This document shows, in pieces, positions 51,474 to 59,788 of a DNA stretch of 64,000 nt. This DNA comes from Aliivibrio_A sp016764915 (GTDB lineage Bacteria; Pseudomonadota; Gammaproteobacteria; Enterobacterales; Vibrionaceae): positions 2,542,001-2,606,000 of the forward strand of contig OZ245058.1 of NCBI GenBank assembly GCA_965224595.1, given 5' to 3'. The notes below the pieces were generated by a model that searched no databases, had not been told where the DNA came from, and saw only the letters and a program-made list of their open reading frames with translations. Each line of letters opens with the position of its first letter. Position 1 is the stretch's first letter. The translations under genes were made by a program, and so were the position numbers.

Positions 51474-52505
51474 TTATTCCCAGTCGAGAATAACTTTACC
51501 AGACAGGCCGCTACGCATTGCGTCAAAACCTGCTTGGAAATCATCAATCTTAAAGTGATGTGTGATGATTGGTGTTAGATCTAAGCCTGATTGAATCAAA
51601 CTGGCCATTTTGTACCAGGTTTCAAACATCTCGCGACCGTAGATACCTTTGATCACCAAACCTTTAAAGATCACCTGATTCCAATCAATGCACATATCTG
51701 ATGGTGGAATGCCCAGCAGTGCAATCTTACCGCCATGATTCATGTTGGTTAACATGCCGTTGAATGCCGATGGGTTGCCTGACATCTCCATACCGACATC
51801 AAAACCTTCCGTCATGCCTAAATCTGATATCACATCTTCCAGTTTTTCTGTCATCACGTTAACTGCGCGAGTGACGCCCATTTTACGTGCAAGATCTAAG
51901 CGGTATTCGTTAACATCGGTGATCACAACGTGGCGTGCTCCGGCGTGTTTCGCCACAGCGGCTGCCATAATGCCAATTGGACCTGCACCCGTGATAAGTA
52001 CATCTTCACCAACCAAATCAAACGACAATGCAGTATGAACCGCGTTGCCAAACGGGTCAAAGATAGACGCGAGATCATCAGAGATTTCATCTGGGATCTT
52101 AAAAGCATTAAATGCAGGGATCACAAGAAACTCAGAGAAAGAGCCCGTGCGGTTAACACCAACACCAGAAGTATTGCGACAAAGGTGCGTACGGCCACCG
52201 CGACAGTTACGGCAATGTCCACAAGTGATATGTCCTTCACCTGAAACGCGATCGCCAATTTCAAAGCCGCGAACTTCTTGGCCGATACCGACCACTTCAC
52301 CAACATATTCATGACCCACAACCATTGGCACAGGAATGGTTTTTTGTGACCACTCGTCCCAGTTGTAAATATGTATATCAGTTCCACAGATCGCGGTTTT
52401 CTTAATACGAATAAGAAGATCGTTATGACCCATTTCAGGTTTTTCAACCTCGGTCATCCAGATGCCCTCTTCAGGCTTTAGTTTTGATAGCGCTTTAATT
52501 TTCAT
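51474..52505 (-). CDS. tdh: L-threonine 3-dehydrogenase
   Basis: 343 residues of the zinc alcohol dehydrogenase family: catalytic Zn Cys in AICGTDIHIYNWDEW (about 38), GHEYVGEV, structural zinc CGHCRNCRGGRTHLC, and NAD-binding VLITGAGPIGIMAAAVA. Oxidises threonine to 2-amino-3-ketobutyrate. 19 nt after kbl. Confidence 0.97.
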   Translation of the reverse strand: MKIKALSKLKPEEGIWMTEVEKPEMGHNDLLIRIKKTAICGTDIHIYNWDEWSQKTIPVPMVVGHEYVGEVVGIGQEVRGFEIGDRVSGEGHITCGHCRNCRGGRTHLCRNTSGVGVNRTGSFSEFLVIPAFNAFKIPDEISDDLASIFDPFGNAVHTALSFDLVGEDVLITGAGPIGIMAAAVAKHAGARHVVITDVNEYRLDLARKMGVTRAVNVMTEKLEDVISDLGMTEGFDVGMEMSGNPSAFNGMLTNMNHGGKIALLGIPPSDMCIDWNQVIFKGLVIKGIYGREMFETWYKMASLIQSGLDLTPIITHHFKIDDFQAGFDAMRSGLSGKVILDWE

Positions 52506-52524
52506 AATTATTCCTCTCGCCTAA

Positions 52525-53721
52525 TTAAGCGATGATCTCCATCTCTTTACCCACTTGGATAAAGGCGTCAATGGCACAATCTAGCTGTTCACGGGTGTGA
52601 GCGGCTGACATTTGTGTACGAATACGAGCTTGGCCTTTAGGCACCACTGGGAATGAGAAAGCCACTACGTAGATGCCTTTTGTTAATGCACGCTCAGCGA
52701 ACTCCCCCGCTAATTTTGCATCACCCAACATAATAGGGATAATCGCGTGATCAGCACCGCCCATTGTGAAACCAGCCGCTTCCATACGAGTACGGAAATG
52801 GGCAGAGTTTTCCCACAACTGGCTGCGTAGATCGCCCGATTCAGCAAGTAAGTCAAGCACTCGAATAGAGGCTGAAACGATTGCCGGAGCCACAGAGTTC
52901 GAGAACAAGTATGGACGTGAACGTTGACGTAACCAGTCGATCACCTCTTTTTTGCCTGAGGTGTAGCCGCCTGACGCGCCGCCCATTGCTTTACCTAACG
53001 TGCCGGTGATGATATCGATACGGTCGATAACATTGTGGTGTTCGTGAGTACCCGCGCCGTTATCACCCATAAAACCAACGGCGTGAGAGTCATCAACCAT
53101 AACCAATGCGTTGTATTTATCCGCTAAATCACAGATAGCGGGCAGATTAGCGACCACACCATCCATTGAGAACACACCATCAGTAACAATAAGAGTATGA
53201 CGAGCACCCGCTTCTTTTGCCGCGATCAATTGCTGCTCTAACTCTGCCATGTTGTTATTGGCATAACGGAAACGCATCGCTTTACAAAGACGCACACCAT
53301 CAATGATTGACGCGTGGTTTAACGCATCTGAGATAATTGCATCTTCTTTGCTTAAAATAGTTTCAAACAGCCCTGCATTCGCATCAAAACATGAAGTATA
53401 AAGAATGGTGTCTTCTTTGCCTAAAAAGGTCGACAGTTTCTCTTCTAACACTTTATGTGAGTCTTGAGTTCCGCAGATAAAACGTACTGAAGCCATGCCA
53501 AATCCGTGCTCATCCATGCCAGATTTAGCCGCTTTAATCAGCTCAGGGTGATTCGCCAGCCCAAGATAGTTATTCGCGCAAAAATTAAGAACCTCTTCAC
53601 CTGTTGAGATAGTTACCGCTGCTTTTTGTGCAGAGGTAATAATACGCTCAGACTTATATAACCCTTCTGATTTAACGTCTTCAATTTGTTGATTAATTTG
53701 ATCGTAAAAAGTGGTAGACAT
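52525..53721 (-). CDS. kbl: 2-amino-3-ketobutyrate CoA ligase (glycine C-acetyltransferase)
   Basis: 398 residues from ATG 53721 (GGAG upstream), MSTTFYDQINQQIEDVKSEG. PLP alpha-oxoamine synthase motifs: DDSHAVGFMGDNGAG and PLP Lys in GTLGKAMGGASGGY (about 244). Converts the Tdh product to glycine and acetyl-CoA. kbl-tdh operon for threonine degradation. A longer frame upstream has no RBS. Confidence 0.96.
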   Translation of the reverse strand: MSTTFYDQINQQIEDVKSEGLYKSERIITSAQKAAVTISTGEEVLNFCANNYLGLANHPELIKAAKSGMDEHGFGMASVRFICGTQDSHKVLEEKLSTFLGKEDTILYTSCFDANAGLFETILSKEDAIISDALNHASIIDGVRLCKAMRFRYANNNMAELEQQLIAAKEAGARHTLIVTDGVFSMDGVVANLPAICDLADKYNALVMVDDSHAVGFMGDNGAGTHEHHNVIDRIDIITGTLGKAMGGASGGYTSGKKEVIDWLRQRSRPYLFSNSVAPAIVSASIRVLDLLAESGDLRSQLWENSAHFRTRMEAAGFTMGGADHAIIPIMLGDAKLAGEFAERALTKGIYVVAFSFPVVPKGQARIRTQMSAAHTREQLDCAIDAFIQVGKEMEIIA

Positions 53722-53940
53722 AATAGTCTCCGAAAAGTGGCTACGCCCTAATAGTACAGACATAACGTGATGAGCAAATTCTCCAGCCTTTTTATCTAAC
53801 AATTCACAAAAGGTTAGAGATTCATTTTATCTTTACGTCGATTTTAAGAGCTAACCACAAGTCTTGTCGAGTAGAACAGCTGATATATTGGTAAACAAAT
53901 CAAAGAACGCGATACGAGTCACGCCAGCTATCTTTTAACC

Positions 53941-54253
53941 CTAACTAGAACGCTGCGCTCTAGAGGCTAGAAACTATAAGAACGAGAGCAGGGTTCAGAT
54001 CGCTTCGCTTGCAGAATTCAGATTTCAGGAAGAGCAAAGTGTGGCTAGAGGCTAGAAACTATAAGAACGAGAGCGGGGTTCAGATCGCTTCGCTTGCAGA
54101 ATTCAGAAAGATCTTGGCTTTTGACTTTATAGTTTCTAGTTTCTAGCTAGCGAAGCGTATAGTGCCTTGGCTCCTGCTCTCCCTGAATTCTGCTCTTAAT
54201 CTTCAGCTCTTATAGTCTCTAGTCTCTAGTCTCTAGTCTCTAGTCTCTAGCTA
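53941..54253. repeat. Mosaic intergenic repeat, copy 1, between kbl and ugd
   Basis: The copy starts CTAACTAGAACGCTGCGCTC. It contains a 61-bp direct repeat (53961-54021 and 54046-54106, one mismatch) and ends in five tandem TAGTCTC heptamers (54213-54247) reaching the ugd stop codon. The stretch 53722-53940 before it holds no gene. Confidence 0.9.
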
Positions 54254-55417
54254 GTCACTACCAAACAGATCTCGGGTATAAACTTTATCTTTCACATCAC
54301 TTAACTCTTCCATCATACGATTCGAGACAATTACATCGGAGACTTGCTTAAATGCATCAAGATCTCTGTACACGGTTGAGTGGAAGAACTGATCCTCTTC
54401 AAGCACAGGCTCATACACCACCACTTCAACCCCTTTGGCTTTAAGGCGCTTCATAATGCCCTGAATCGATGATGCCCTAAAATTATCCGAACCCGCTTTC
54501 ATGATTAACCGGTAAATCCCAACCACTTTCGGGTTACGTTTTAAAATCGAGTCTGCGACAAAATCTTTTCGAGTACGGTTAGCATCCACAATGGCGCCAA
54601 TAATGTTATTTGGCACCTCTTGGTAATTCGCCAGCAGCTGCTTGGTATCTTTTGGCAGACAGTAACCACCGTAACCAAAAGAGGGGTTGTTATAATGATT
54701 ACCAATGCGAGGATCGAGCCCTACCCCCTCAATGATTTGACGAGAATCCAAACCATGTGCCTCTGCGTAAGAGTCAAGTTCATTGAAATAGGAAACTCGC
54801 AGTGCAAGGTAAGTATTTGAGAACAGTTTTACCGCTTCCGCTTCAGTCGAGTTAGTAAACAGTACGTCTATATTTTCTTTAATCGCACCTTGTTGCAGCA
54901 GGGAAGCAAACTCTTGCGCGCGTTCAGACTGCTCACCGACAATAATTCGCGATGGGTGCAGGTTATCAAACAGGGCACGGCCTTCTCGTAAAAACTCAGG
55001 AGAGAAGATCAAATTATCACAATTAAGTTCTTGTTTAATTCTTTCGGTATAACCCACCGGAACCGTTGATTTAATCACCATCACCGCATCCGGGTTAATG
55101 CTCATCACATCGTTAATCACCGATTCGACTGAACCGGTATTGAAGTAGTTAGTTTGGGGATCGTAATCGGTGGGAGTCGCAATAATCACAAACTTGGCAT
55201 CTTTATACGCTAACTCTTTATCCAGAGTCGCGAGCAAGTTTAACTCTTTATTGACTAAATACTCTTCTATCTCGGCATCTGAAATCGGTGACTGTTTGTT
55301 ATTGATCATCGCTACTTTTTCAGCAATCAGATCCACAGCAACCACTTCATTGTGTTGTGATAACAATACGGCATTTGAAAGCCCGACATAACCTGTACCC
55401 GCAATAGCAATTTTCAT
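54251..55417 (-). CDS. ugd: UDP-glucose 6-dehydrogenase
   Basis: 388 residues: NAD-binding IAGTGYVGLSNAVLL (4-18), STVPVGYTERI, EFLREGRALFDNLHPSRI, and catalytic Cys in SFGYGGYCLPKDTKQL (about 252). Oxidises UDP-glucose to UDP-glucuronate for capsule/O-antigen. The stop (GAC TAG) is formed by the edge of the mosaic repeat. Confidence 0.96.
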   Translation of the reverse strand: MKIAIAGTGYVGLSNAVLLSQHNEVVAVDLIAEKVAMINNKQSPISDAEIEEYLVNKELNLLATLDKELAYKDAKFVIIATPTDYDPQTNYFNTGSVESVINDVMSINPDAVMVIKSTVPVGYTERIKQELNCDNLIFSPEFLREGRALFDNLHPSRIIVGEQSERAQEFASLLQQGAIKENIDVLFTNSTEAEAVKLFSNTYLALRVSYFNELDSYAEAHGLDSRQIIEGVGLDPRIGNHYNNPSFGYGGYCLPKDTKQLLANYQEVPNNIIGAIVDANRTRKDFVADSILKRNPKVVGIYRLIMKAGSDNFRASSIQGIMKRLKAKGVEVVVYEPVLEEDQFFHSTVYRDLDAFKQVSDVIVSNRMMEELSDVKDKVYTRDLFGSD

Positions 55418-55560
55418 ACTTTACAATCATCCCTTAAAAAATATGGCACTGATTGTAACAAACATTGGATGAAGTGTTTATGAAAGAGGTGATGGATAAA
55501 GTACTAAATAAGACAATGACAGTACTACGTTTAGCTGCCATTCCAATTTTTTAACGAGAT

Positions 55561-55860
55561 CTACCTGAGCCCAACAGGTATGGTATTTTTATGAACAATG
55601 CCAAAAATGATCAATTTCGACCCTTTAATAAAAAAGTAGATTTCATGGCTAATGTGAGAAAAACTGAATACCTCCTCACCAATCTGTTTTTGTCGCTTGC
55701 CCAAATTAGGTTTGGTGGCTAAAAATTTGCAGGTTCTTCTCAGGCCTAATAGATAACGTTTAGAGCGGTGATTACCCCACTTATCACGCTTACGTCGCAG
55801 AATATCCACCAGATCGTTTTGAGCATTATTAGTAAAGTGATAGCTAGCTTTTAACGTCAT
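55561..55860 (-). CDS. ParE/RelE-family toxin
   Basis: 99 residues from ATG 55860, preceded by AGAGGTGTGT. Helical N-terminal half (YHFTNNAQNDLVDILRRKRD, GLRRTCKFLATKPNLG) and beta strands SFSHISHEIYFFIKGSKLII and FGIVHKNTIP, the ParE fold pattern. Toxin of a type II toxin-antitoxin pair; start overlaps the antitoxin end by 17 nt. Whether it poisons gyrase (ParE) or ribosomes (RelE) cannot be told. Confidence 0.85.
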   Translation of the reverse strand: MTLKASYHFTNNAQNDLVDILRRKRDKWGNHRSKRYLLGLRRTCKFLATKPNLGKRQKQIGEEVFSFSHISHEIYFFIKGSKLIIFGIVHKNTIPVGLR

Positions 55861-56113
55861 ACACACCTCTGTCTATGTCATCAAAAAAACGTTCACCATC
55901 GACAAAATGGTTATTCAACTGACTCAGCATCGCCTTCTCAGCATTATCTCGCATCACATTTAATTTCACTATCTCACTGCTATCAAACTCATCGATGGAA
56001 ATAACCACTGATGACGGCCTACCTTTACGCGTGATAATAACGGGCAACCCCTCCGCTTTTTTTAATATTCGTTGCAGTTGAGCTTGCGCCTTGTAAGCCG
56101 GTATTGTTTCCAT
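55844..56113 (-). CDS. Phd/YefM-family antitoxin
   Basis: 89 residues. METIPAYKAQAQLQRILKKA and LPVIITRKGRPSSVVISIDEFD are the Phd/YefM DNA-binding fold; the acidic C-terminus (FVDGERFFDDIDRGVYD) would wrap the toxin. Upstream gene of the pair, presumably represses the operon with the toxin. Lies alone between ugd and the repeat zone. Confidence 0.88.
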   Translation of the reverse strand: METIPAYKAQAQLQRILKKAEGLPVIITRKGRPSSVVISIDEFDSSEIVKLNVMRDNAEKAMLSQLNNHFVDGERFFDDIDRGVYDVKS

Positions 56114-56314
56114 CTTGTGACTCCTTGTCTAAGTTCCATTTACCATTCTTTTCAGACTAGAACGAATTAAAAAAAAGAGTGGCTTAAAATCAAAGAGATA
56201 ATTAGAAGTGAGGTGTAGGCCTAAAAATCAAAACAACAAGAAGCAACAATTCTCGAAAATGAACCGCAATCTATACATTGAGGTTAAATTGTGTTTTTTG
56301 GGTATAAAAATCAC

Positions 56315-56433
56315 AGAGTTCAGAAACTATACGCTGCGCTAACTAGATCGCTGCGCTCTAGAAACTATAAAGTCAAAAGCTCTGCTCCTTCTGAATTCTG
56401 CAAGCGGAGCGATCTGAACTCTGCTCTTAAAGC
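56315..56433. repeat. Mosaic intergenic repeat, copy 2 (left of IS66)
   Basis: AGAGTTCAGAAACTATACGC, the CGCTGCGCTCTAGAAACTAT module and GCAAGCGGAGCGATCTGAAC are shared with the other copies. It is cut by IS66 within CTTAAAGC. The stretch 56114-56314 upstream holds no gene. Confidence 0.88.
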
Positions 56434-56508
56434 GTAAGCGTGCAATTAACCCCACATTCTAATCTCAGCAAGATTTTGTCATAGTTTTTCCAATCAAACG
56501 GAGGAACT

Positions 56509-56808
56509 ATGACTCAATCAGAAAAACAGCAACACTGGACAACAATCGTTACTCAACAGCAGGAAAGTGATCTTTCCATTCCGCACTTTTGCAAAGAGCG
56601 CGACATCAATTACGCCACTTTTCACTACTGGCTAAAAAAGCTCAGACAAACCGATAATGAACAAATCGCCCACCAAGTGGTAATGAATGACCATCCACCT
56701 TTATGTGCGGAGATGGTTGTCGTGCACCTGCCAAATGGGCTGCGAGCAGAGCTACCTACATCACTTTCACTCATTCAAATTCAGATATGGCTTAAGGCAC
56801 TTCAATGA
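56509..56808 (+). CDS. tnpA: IS66 accessory protein TnpA
   Basis: 99 residues with a helix-turn-helix of the IS66 Orf1 type: QQESDLSIPHFCKERDINYA and TFHYWLKKLRQ. Needed for IS66 transposition; role probably DNA binding. Ends in ATGA overlap with tnpB. Confidence 0.92.
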   Translation: MTQSEKQQHWTTIVTQQQESDLSIPHFCKERDINYATFHYWLKKLRQTDNEQIAHQVVMNDHPPLCAEMVVVHLPNGLRAELPTSLSLIQIQIWLKALQ

Positions 56809-57149
56809 TCCCAAGTGGTGCCGTTTATCTTGTTTCTGGCATTACCGACATGAGAAAATCGATTGACGGCCTGTCTCTTATTGTGGCCGATGTACTAGAA
56901 ATGGATCCATTGAGTAGCGCGTGGTTTATTTTTTGTAATCGAGGCCGAGATAAAATCAAAATAATCTTCTGGGATACCAATGGATTTTGGCTTTATTATC
57001 GCCGGCTTGAGAAAGGCCGCTTTAAGTGGCCAAAACCTACAGCATCTGGCCATATTCACATATCAACCCAACAACTCAACTTACTATTATCTGGTCTAAA
57101 TCTTGAAAACTCGCAAGCTCATCAGCCGCTATATGGACGAGAAGTGTGA
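56805..57149 (+). CDS. tnpB: IS66 accessory protein TnpB
   Basis: 114 residues, IPSGAVYLVSGITDMRKSID, FIFCNRGRDKIKIIFWDTNG and YYRRLEKGRFKWPK, the IS66 Orf2 signature. Start overlaps the tnpA stop (ATGA), so translation is coupled. Confidence 0.94.
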   Translation: MIPSGAVYLVSGITDMRKSIDGLSLIVADVLEMDPLSSAWFIFCNRGRDKIKIIFWDTNGFWLYYRRLEKGRFKWPKPTASGHIHISTQQLNLLLSGLNLENSQAHQPLYGREV

Positions 57150-57235
57150 GCTAGAATGTTGATCATCATATTGGACTTGAACGATCCTTTTTCGCTGTCA
57201 AACTAGGTGAAATTGATGAACTAAGAGCCTTAACA

Positions 57236-58786
57236 ATGACCAAACTTCCTGATGATGTAGAGCAACTCAAAGCGATGTTTCTTAAGCTTCAGGACGACAA
57301 TCAGTCTAAAGATAAGGCCATCGCGACATTAGAGAAAACCGTTAAAACTCAAGCAGAGGAAGTCGTTGAACTAGAAAACAAAATGCAGTTGCTCATTGAG
57401 CAACTTAATCTCAGTAAATCTAAGCGTTTCTCAGCACAAAGTGAAAAAGAGTCCAAAGGCACTTTCAATGAAGCTGAGCAGTTAAATTCCTTGCCTAAAT
57501 CAGATCCAAAACACCATAAAAAAGGCCGAAAGCCTCTACCGAAAGGGCTAAAGCGTGAAGTGCACCAACACACTCTGAATGCGCCTTACTGTGAATGTTG
57601 TAATGAGCCATTGCATGAGTGTGGCACTGAAGTATCGGAAGAGCTTAAAATCAGGCCTCAAAAGGTCAGCGTAGTGCGTCATGAACGCACTAAATACGCT
57701 TGCCGCCAATGTGAAAAAACACAAACCAGCAGCAAAATCATTACTGCCCCTAAACCTGCAAATATGATCCCTCAAAGCATAGGCAGCCCAGAAGCCTTTG
57801 CCGCGGTTGTCACCGCAAAATATGTCGATGCTCTGCCGCTTTATCGCCAGGTCGAGATATTAAAGCGTTCTGATATTACGCTCAGCCGAGGCACACTTGC
57901 GAACTGGTGTGTACAGCTGGGTAATAAAGTGAATGTCATCGTTGAAGCGATGAAAACACACCTACTTGATGAAACGCTTATCTGCGCAGATGAAACCACC
58001 GTTCAAGTGTTGCGAGAGCCAGACCGAGCCGCGCAAAGAAAATCTTACATGTGGGTATATCGCAGTGGTGAGTTCGTTAAACAACCTGTGGTGATTTATG
58101 ATTATCAACCAAGCCGAGCAGGAAAATGCGTGAAAGATTTTTTAGGGGACTACTCTGGTTATCTGCTAACTGACGGTTATCAAGGCTATAACGGTTTACA
58201 CAATGTCACTCAAGCTGGGTGCTTAGCCCATGTCAGGCGTAAGTTTACCGACGCTCAAAAGGCACAACCGAAGAAAAAGTCAGGCCGCATCGAAAAGGCA
58301 ATGAGCTTCATTGCAAAACTGTACGGCATTGAGCAAGAAGCAAAGGGTTTAAGTGCGGCTGAAAGGCAACAGCTACGTCAACAAAAGTCGAAGCCACTAT
58401 TAGATAAGTTCCACGAGTGGCTGCTTGAAAGCCAAGAAAAAGTGCTGCCTAAAAGTCTGCTTGGCGGAGCAATTAATTACACAGTCAACCAATGGCCTAA
58501 GTTGCTCACTTATCTAGAAGATGGCGATATCAGTATCGATAATAATGTAACTGAACGAGATATTCGCCCGTTTACAACGGGCCGTAAAAACTGGATGTTC
58601 TCAACCTCGGTTGAGGGCGCAATGGCGAGTGCGAACTTGTATAGCTTGGTCATGACGTGCCGAGCGAATAATATTAATCCGTATTACTACTTCGCGCACT
58701 TGTTCAAAGTGCTGCCAATGCGATCACCGCAAGATGATCTCACCGATCTTATGCCGTGGAACTTGGTCATTGATGAGGCTGAATAA
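57236..58786 (+). CDS. tnpC: IS66 transposase TnpC
   Basis: 516 residues. Coiled-coil N-terminus (about 10-60), zinc-finger-like region (CECCNEPLHECG, CRQC), DDE catalytic core with Asp in ICADETTVQVL (about 251), Asp in YLLTDGYQGYNGL (about 308) and Glu in NNVTERDIRPFTTGRKNW (about 442), and the C-terminal IS66 domain. No internal stop, so the element may be active. Confidence 0.96.
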   Translation: MTKLPDDVEQLKAMFLKLQDDNQSKDKAIATLEKTVKTQAEEVVELENKMQLLIEQLNLSKSKRFSAQSEKESKGTFNEAEQLNSLPKSDPKHHKKGRKPLPKGLKREVHQHTLNAPYCECCNEPLHECGTEVSEELKIRPQKVSVVRHERTKYACRQCEKTQTSSKIITAPKPANMIPQSIGSPEAFAAVVTAKYVDALPLYRQVEILKRSDITLSRGTLANWCVQLGNKVNVIVEAMKTHLLDETLICADETTVQVLREPDRAAQRKSYMWVYRSGEFVKQPVVIYDYQPSRAGKCVKDFLGDYSGYLLTDGYQGYNGLHNVTQAGCLAHVRRKFTDAQKAQPKKKSGRIEKAMSFIAKLYGIEQEAKGLSAAERQQLRQQKSKPLLDKFHEWLLESQEKVLPKSLLGGAINYTVNQWPKLLTYLEDGDISIDNNVTERDIRPFTTGRKNWMFSTSVEGAMASANLYSLVMTCRANNINPYYYFAHLFKVLPMRSPQDDLTDLMPWNLVIDEAE

Positions 58787-58821
58787 GGCCTCACTGCTTA
58801 ATTGCACGCTTACCTTAAAGC

Positions 58822-59020
58822 AGCTAACTCACAAAATTAGATCGGATGGGAGAGTTCAGAGTTCAGAGTTCAGAGTTCAGAAACTATATGCTTCGCTCTA
58901 GAAACTAGAGACTATAAAATCAAAAGATCTGCTCTTTCGAACCCTGCAAGCGGAGCGATCTGAACTCTGCCTTTATTCTGCTCTTATAGTTTCTAGCATC
59001 TAGTCAGTGCAACGTATAGT
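58822..59020. repeat. Mosaic intergenic repeat, copy 3 (right of IS66)
   Basis: Continues copy 2 across the IS66 insertion. Contains ATCGGATGGGAGAGTTCAG, a 7-bp tandem array (AGTTCAG)x4 at 58853-58880, and a stem-loop with CTAGAGACTATAA and TTATAGTTTCTAG arms. Confidence 0.88.
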
Positions 59021-59028
59021 CACAAAGC

Positions 59029-59067
59029 TTACTGTCACTAAAATTACAGTAACTCTCTTGACAGTAA
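59029..59067. promoter_or_regulatory. Inverted repeat upstream of the orphan 69-aa gene
   Basis: TTACTGTCA (59029-59037) and TGACAGTAA (59059-59067), with a related TTACAGTAA in the middle. It could be an operator about 45 bp before the start codon. Confidence 0.45.
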
Positions 59068-59108
59068 CAAGCTCTGTAACCATCCACTCAAATAAAAGCG
59101 CGGTGAAG

Positions 59109-59318
59109 ATGGAAAATCATGGCTACATTAGACGAAACATCGAACGAGATTTTGAAGTGCATTCTGGTGTTGCGTTGGAATCACTCTTCAAAGCAGTTCT
59201 TATCGAGTCAAAACAGTTTGGGCGTATAGGAGGGTATTGGGATGCGAAAGGGTACAACATCGTATACCAAGGATTTTCATTAGATAATTTAACGGATGTG
59301 ATGGATGAGTTTTTGTAG
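59109..59318 (+). CDS. Orphan 69-residue protein of unknown function
   Basis: From ATG 59109 (GGTGAAG upstream): MENHGYIRRNIERDFEVHSG, then ALESLFKAVLIESKQFGRIG and GYWDAKGYNIVYQGF. The frame is open further upstream to 59007, but that part runs through repeats and Thr/Val-rich low-complexity sequence and is unlikely to be coding. Mixed helix/strand composition, no signal or membrane segment. I do not recognise the family. It sits alone between two copies of the mosaic repeat, like a cassette. Confidence 0.6.
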   Translation: MENHGYIRRNIERDFEVHSGVALESLFKAVLIESKQFGRIGGYWDAKGYNIVYQGFSLDNLTDVMDEFL

Positions 59319-59484
59319 GGCTCAGGAAGCTATACGCGAAGCTAACTAGATCGCTGCGCTCTAGAGACTATAAAGTCAACAGCCTTTGTACTCTCTGAAC
59401 GCTGCAAGCGAAGCGATCTGAACTCTGCTCTCGCTCTTATAGTCTCTAGTCTCTAGTCTCTAGACACTTTCACTCTTAAAGCAG
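59319..59484. repeat. Mosaic intergenic repeat, copy 4
   Basis: Begins directly after the orphan-gene stop. CTATACGCGAAGCTAACTAG, CTAGAGACTATAAAGTC, GCAAGCGAAGCGATCTGAAC and three TAGTCTC-type units. Ends with CTTAAAGCAGCTAACTC (59475 on), the same sequence that IS66 entered elsewhere, here uninterrupted. Confidence 0.88.
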
Positions 59485-59742
59485 CTAACTCAAAAACAGG
59501 GCTAAAAATGCAATACCAATCGCAATTACCGCTAAAATTTTATTTGAATTGGATTCTATTCTTTTTTCCAGATTTTTTTCAACTTGATAAATATCGGCTC
59601 TCGTGGCTATCTGAGTATCAAGAATAACTCGTTGTTGCTCAGCAAGAAACTCAGCTTGTTTCTCATCCATACCTCTCGCTATCAACCCTTTGACAAAAGA
59701 GTGCGAATCAAACAACCCTGTTTTATTCACAGGATCACCCAT
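59485..59742 (-). CDS. Small coiled-coil tail-anchored membrane protein (DUF1640-like)
   Basis: 85 residues: FDSHSFVKGLIARGMDEKQA, FLAEQQRVILDTQIATRADI, a coiled coil (about 45-65) and one C-terminal membrane helix (ILAVIAIGIAFLALFLS). The pattern (Phi-x-x-L-x-x-x-G-hydrophobic...QAE followed by coiled coil and TM) is like DUF1640/CCDC90-type proteins. Function unknown. Flanked on both sides by the mosaic repeat, whose edge contains the stop codon. Confidence 0.75.
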   Translation of the reverse strand: MGDPVNKTGLFDSHSFVKGLIARGMDEKQAEFLAEQQRVILDTQIATRADIYQVEKNLEKRIESNSNKILAVIAIGIAFLALFLS

Positions 59743-59788
59743 AGGTATGCTCCAAAGTAATGGTTAATAAATAGACTATATCAAAAAA

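Larger units (their letters stand above)
56434..58813 (+). mobile_element. Complete IS66-family insertion sequence
   Basis: 2380 bp. Perfect 16-bp terminal inverted repeats GTAAGCGTGCAATTAA (56434-56449) and TTAATTGCACGCTTAC (58798-58813), with the GTAA end typical of IS66. Flanked by the 8-bp direct repeat CTTAAAGC (56426-56433 and 58814-58821), the target duplication size of this family. Encodes the three standard genes tnpA, tnpB, tnpC, all apparently intact. Confidence 0.96.

Noticed and set aside
54213..54253. Possible CRISPR array because of regular short repeats (TAGTCTC)
   Set aside because: Units are 7 bp, head to tail without spacers, and no cas gene is present; it is a microsatellite within the mosaic repeat.
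59007..59108. N-terminal extension of the orphan protein (Thr/Val-rich)
   Set aside because: It translates an inverted repeat and low-complexity DNA, has no RBS, and the internal ATG at 59109 has one.
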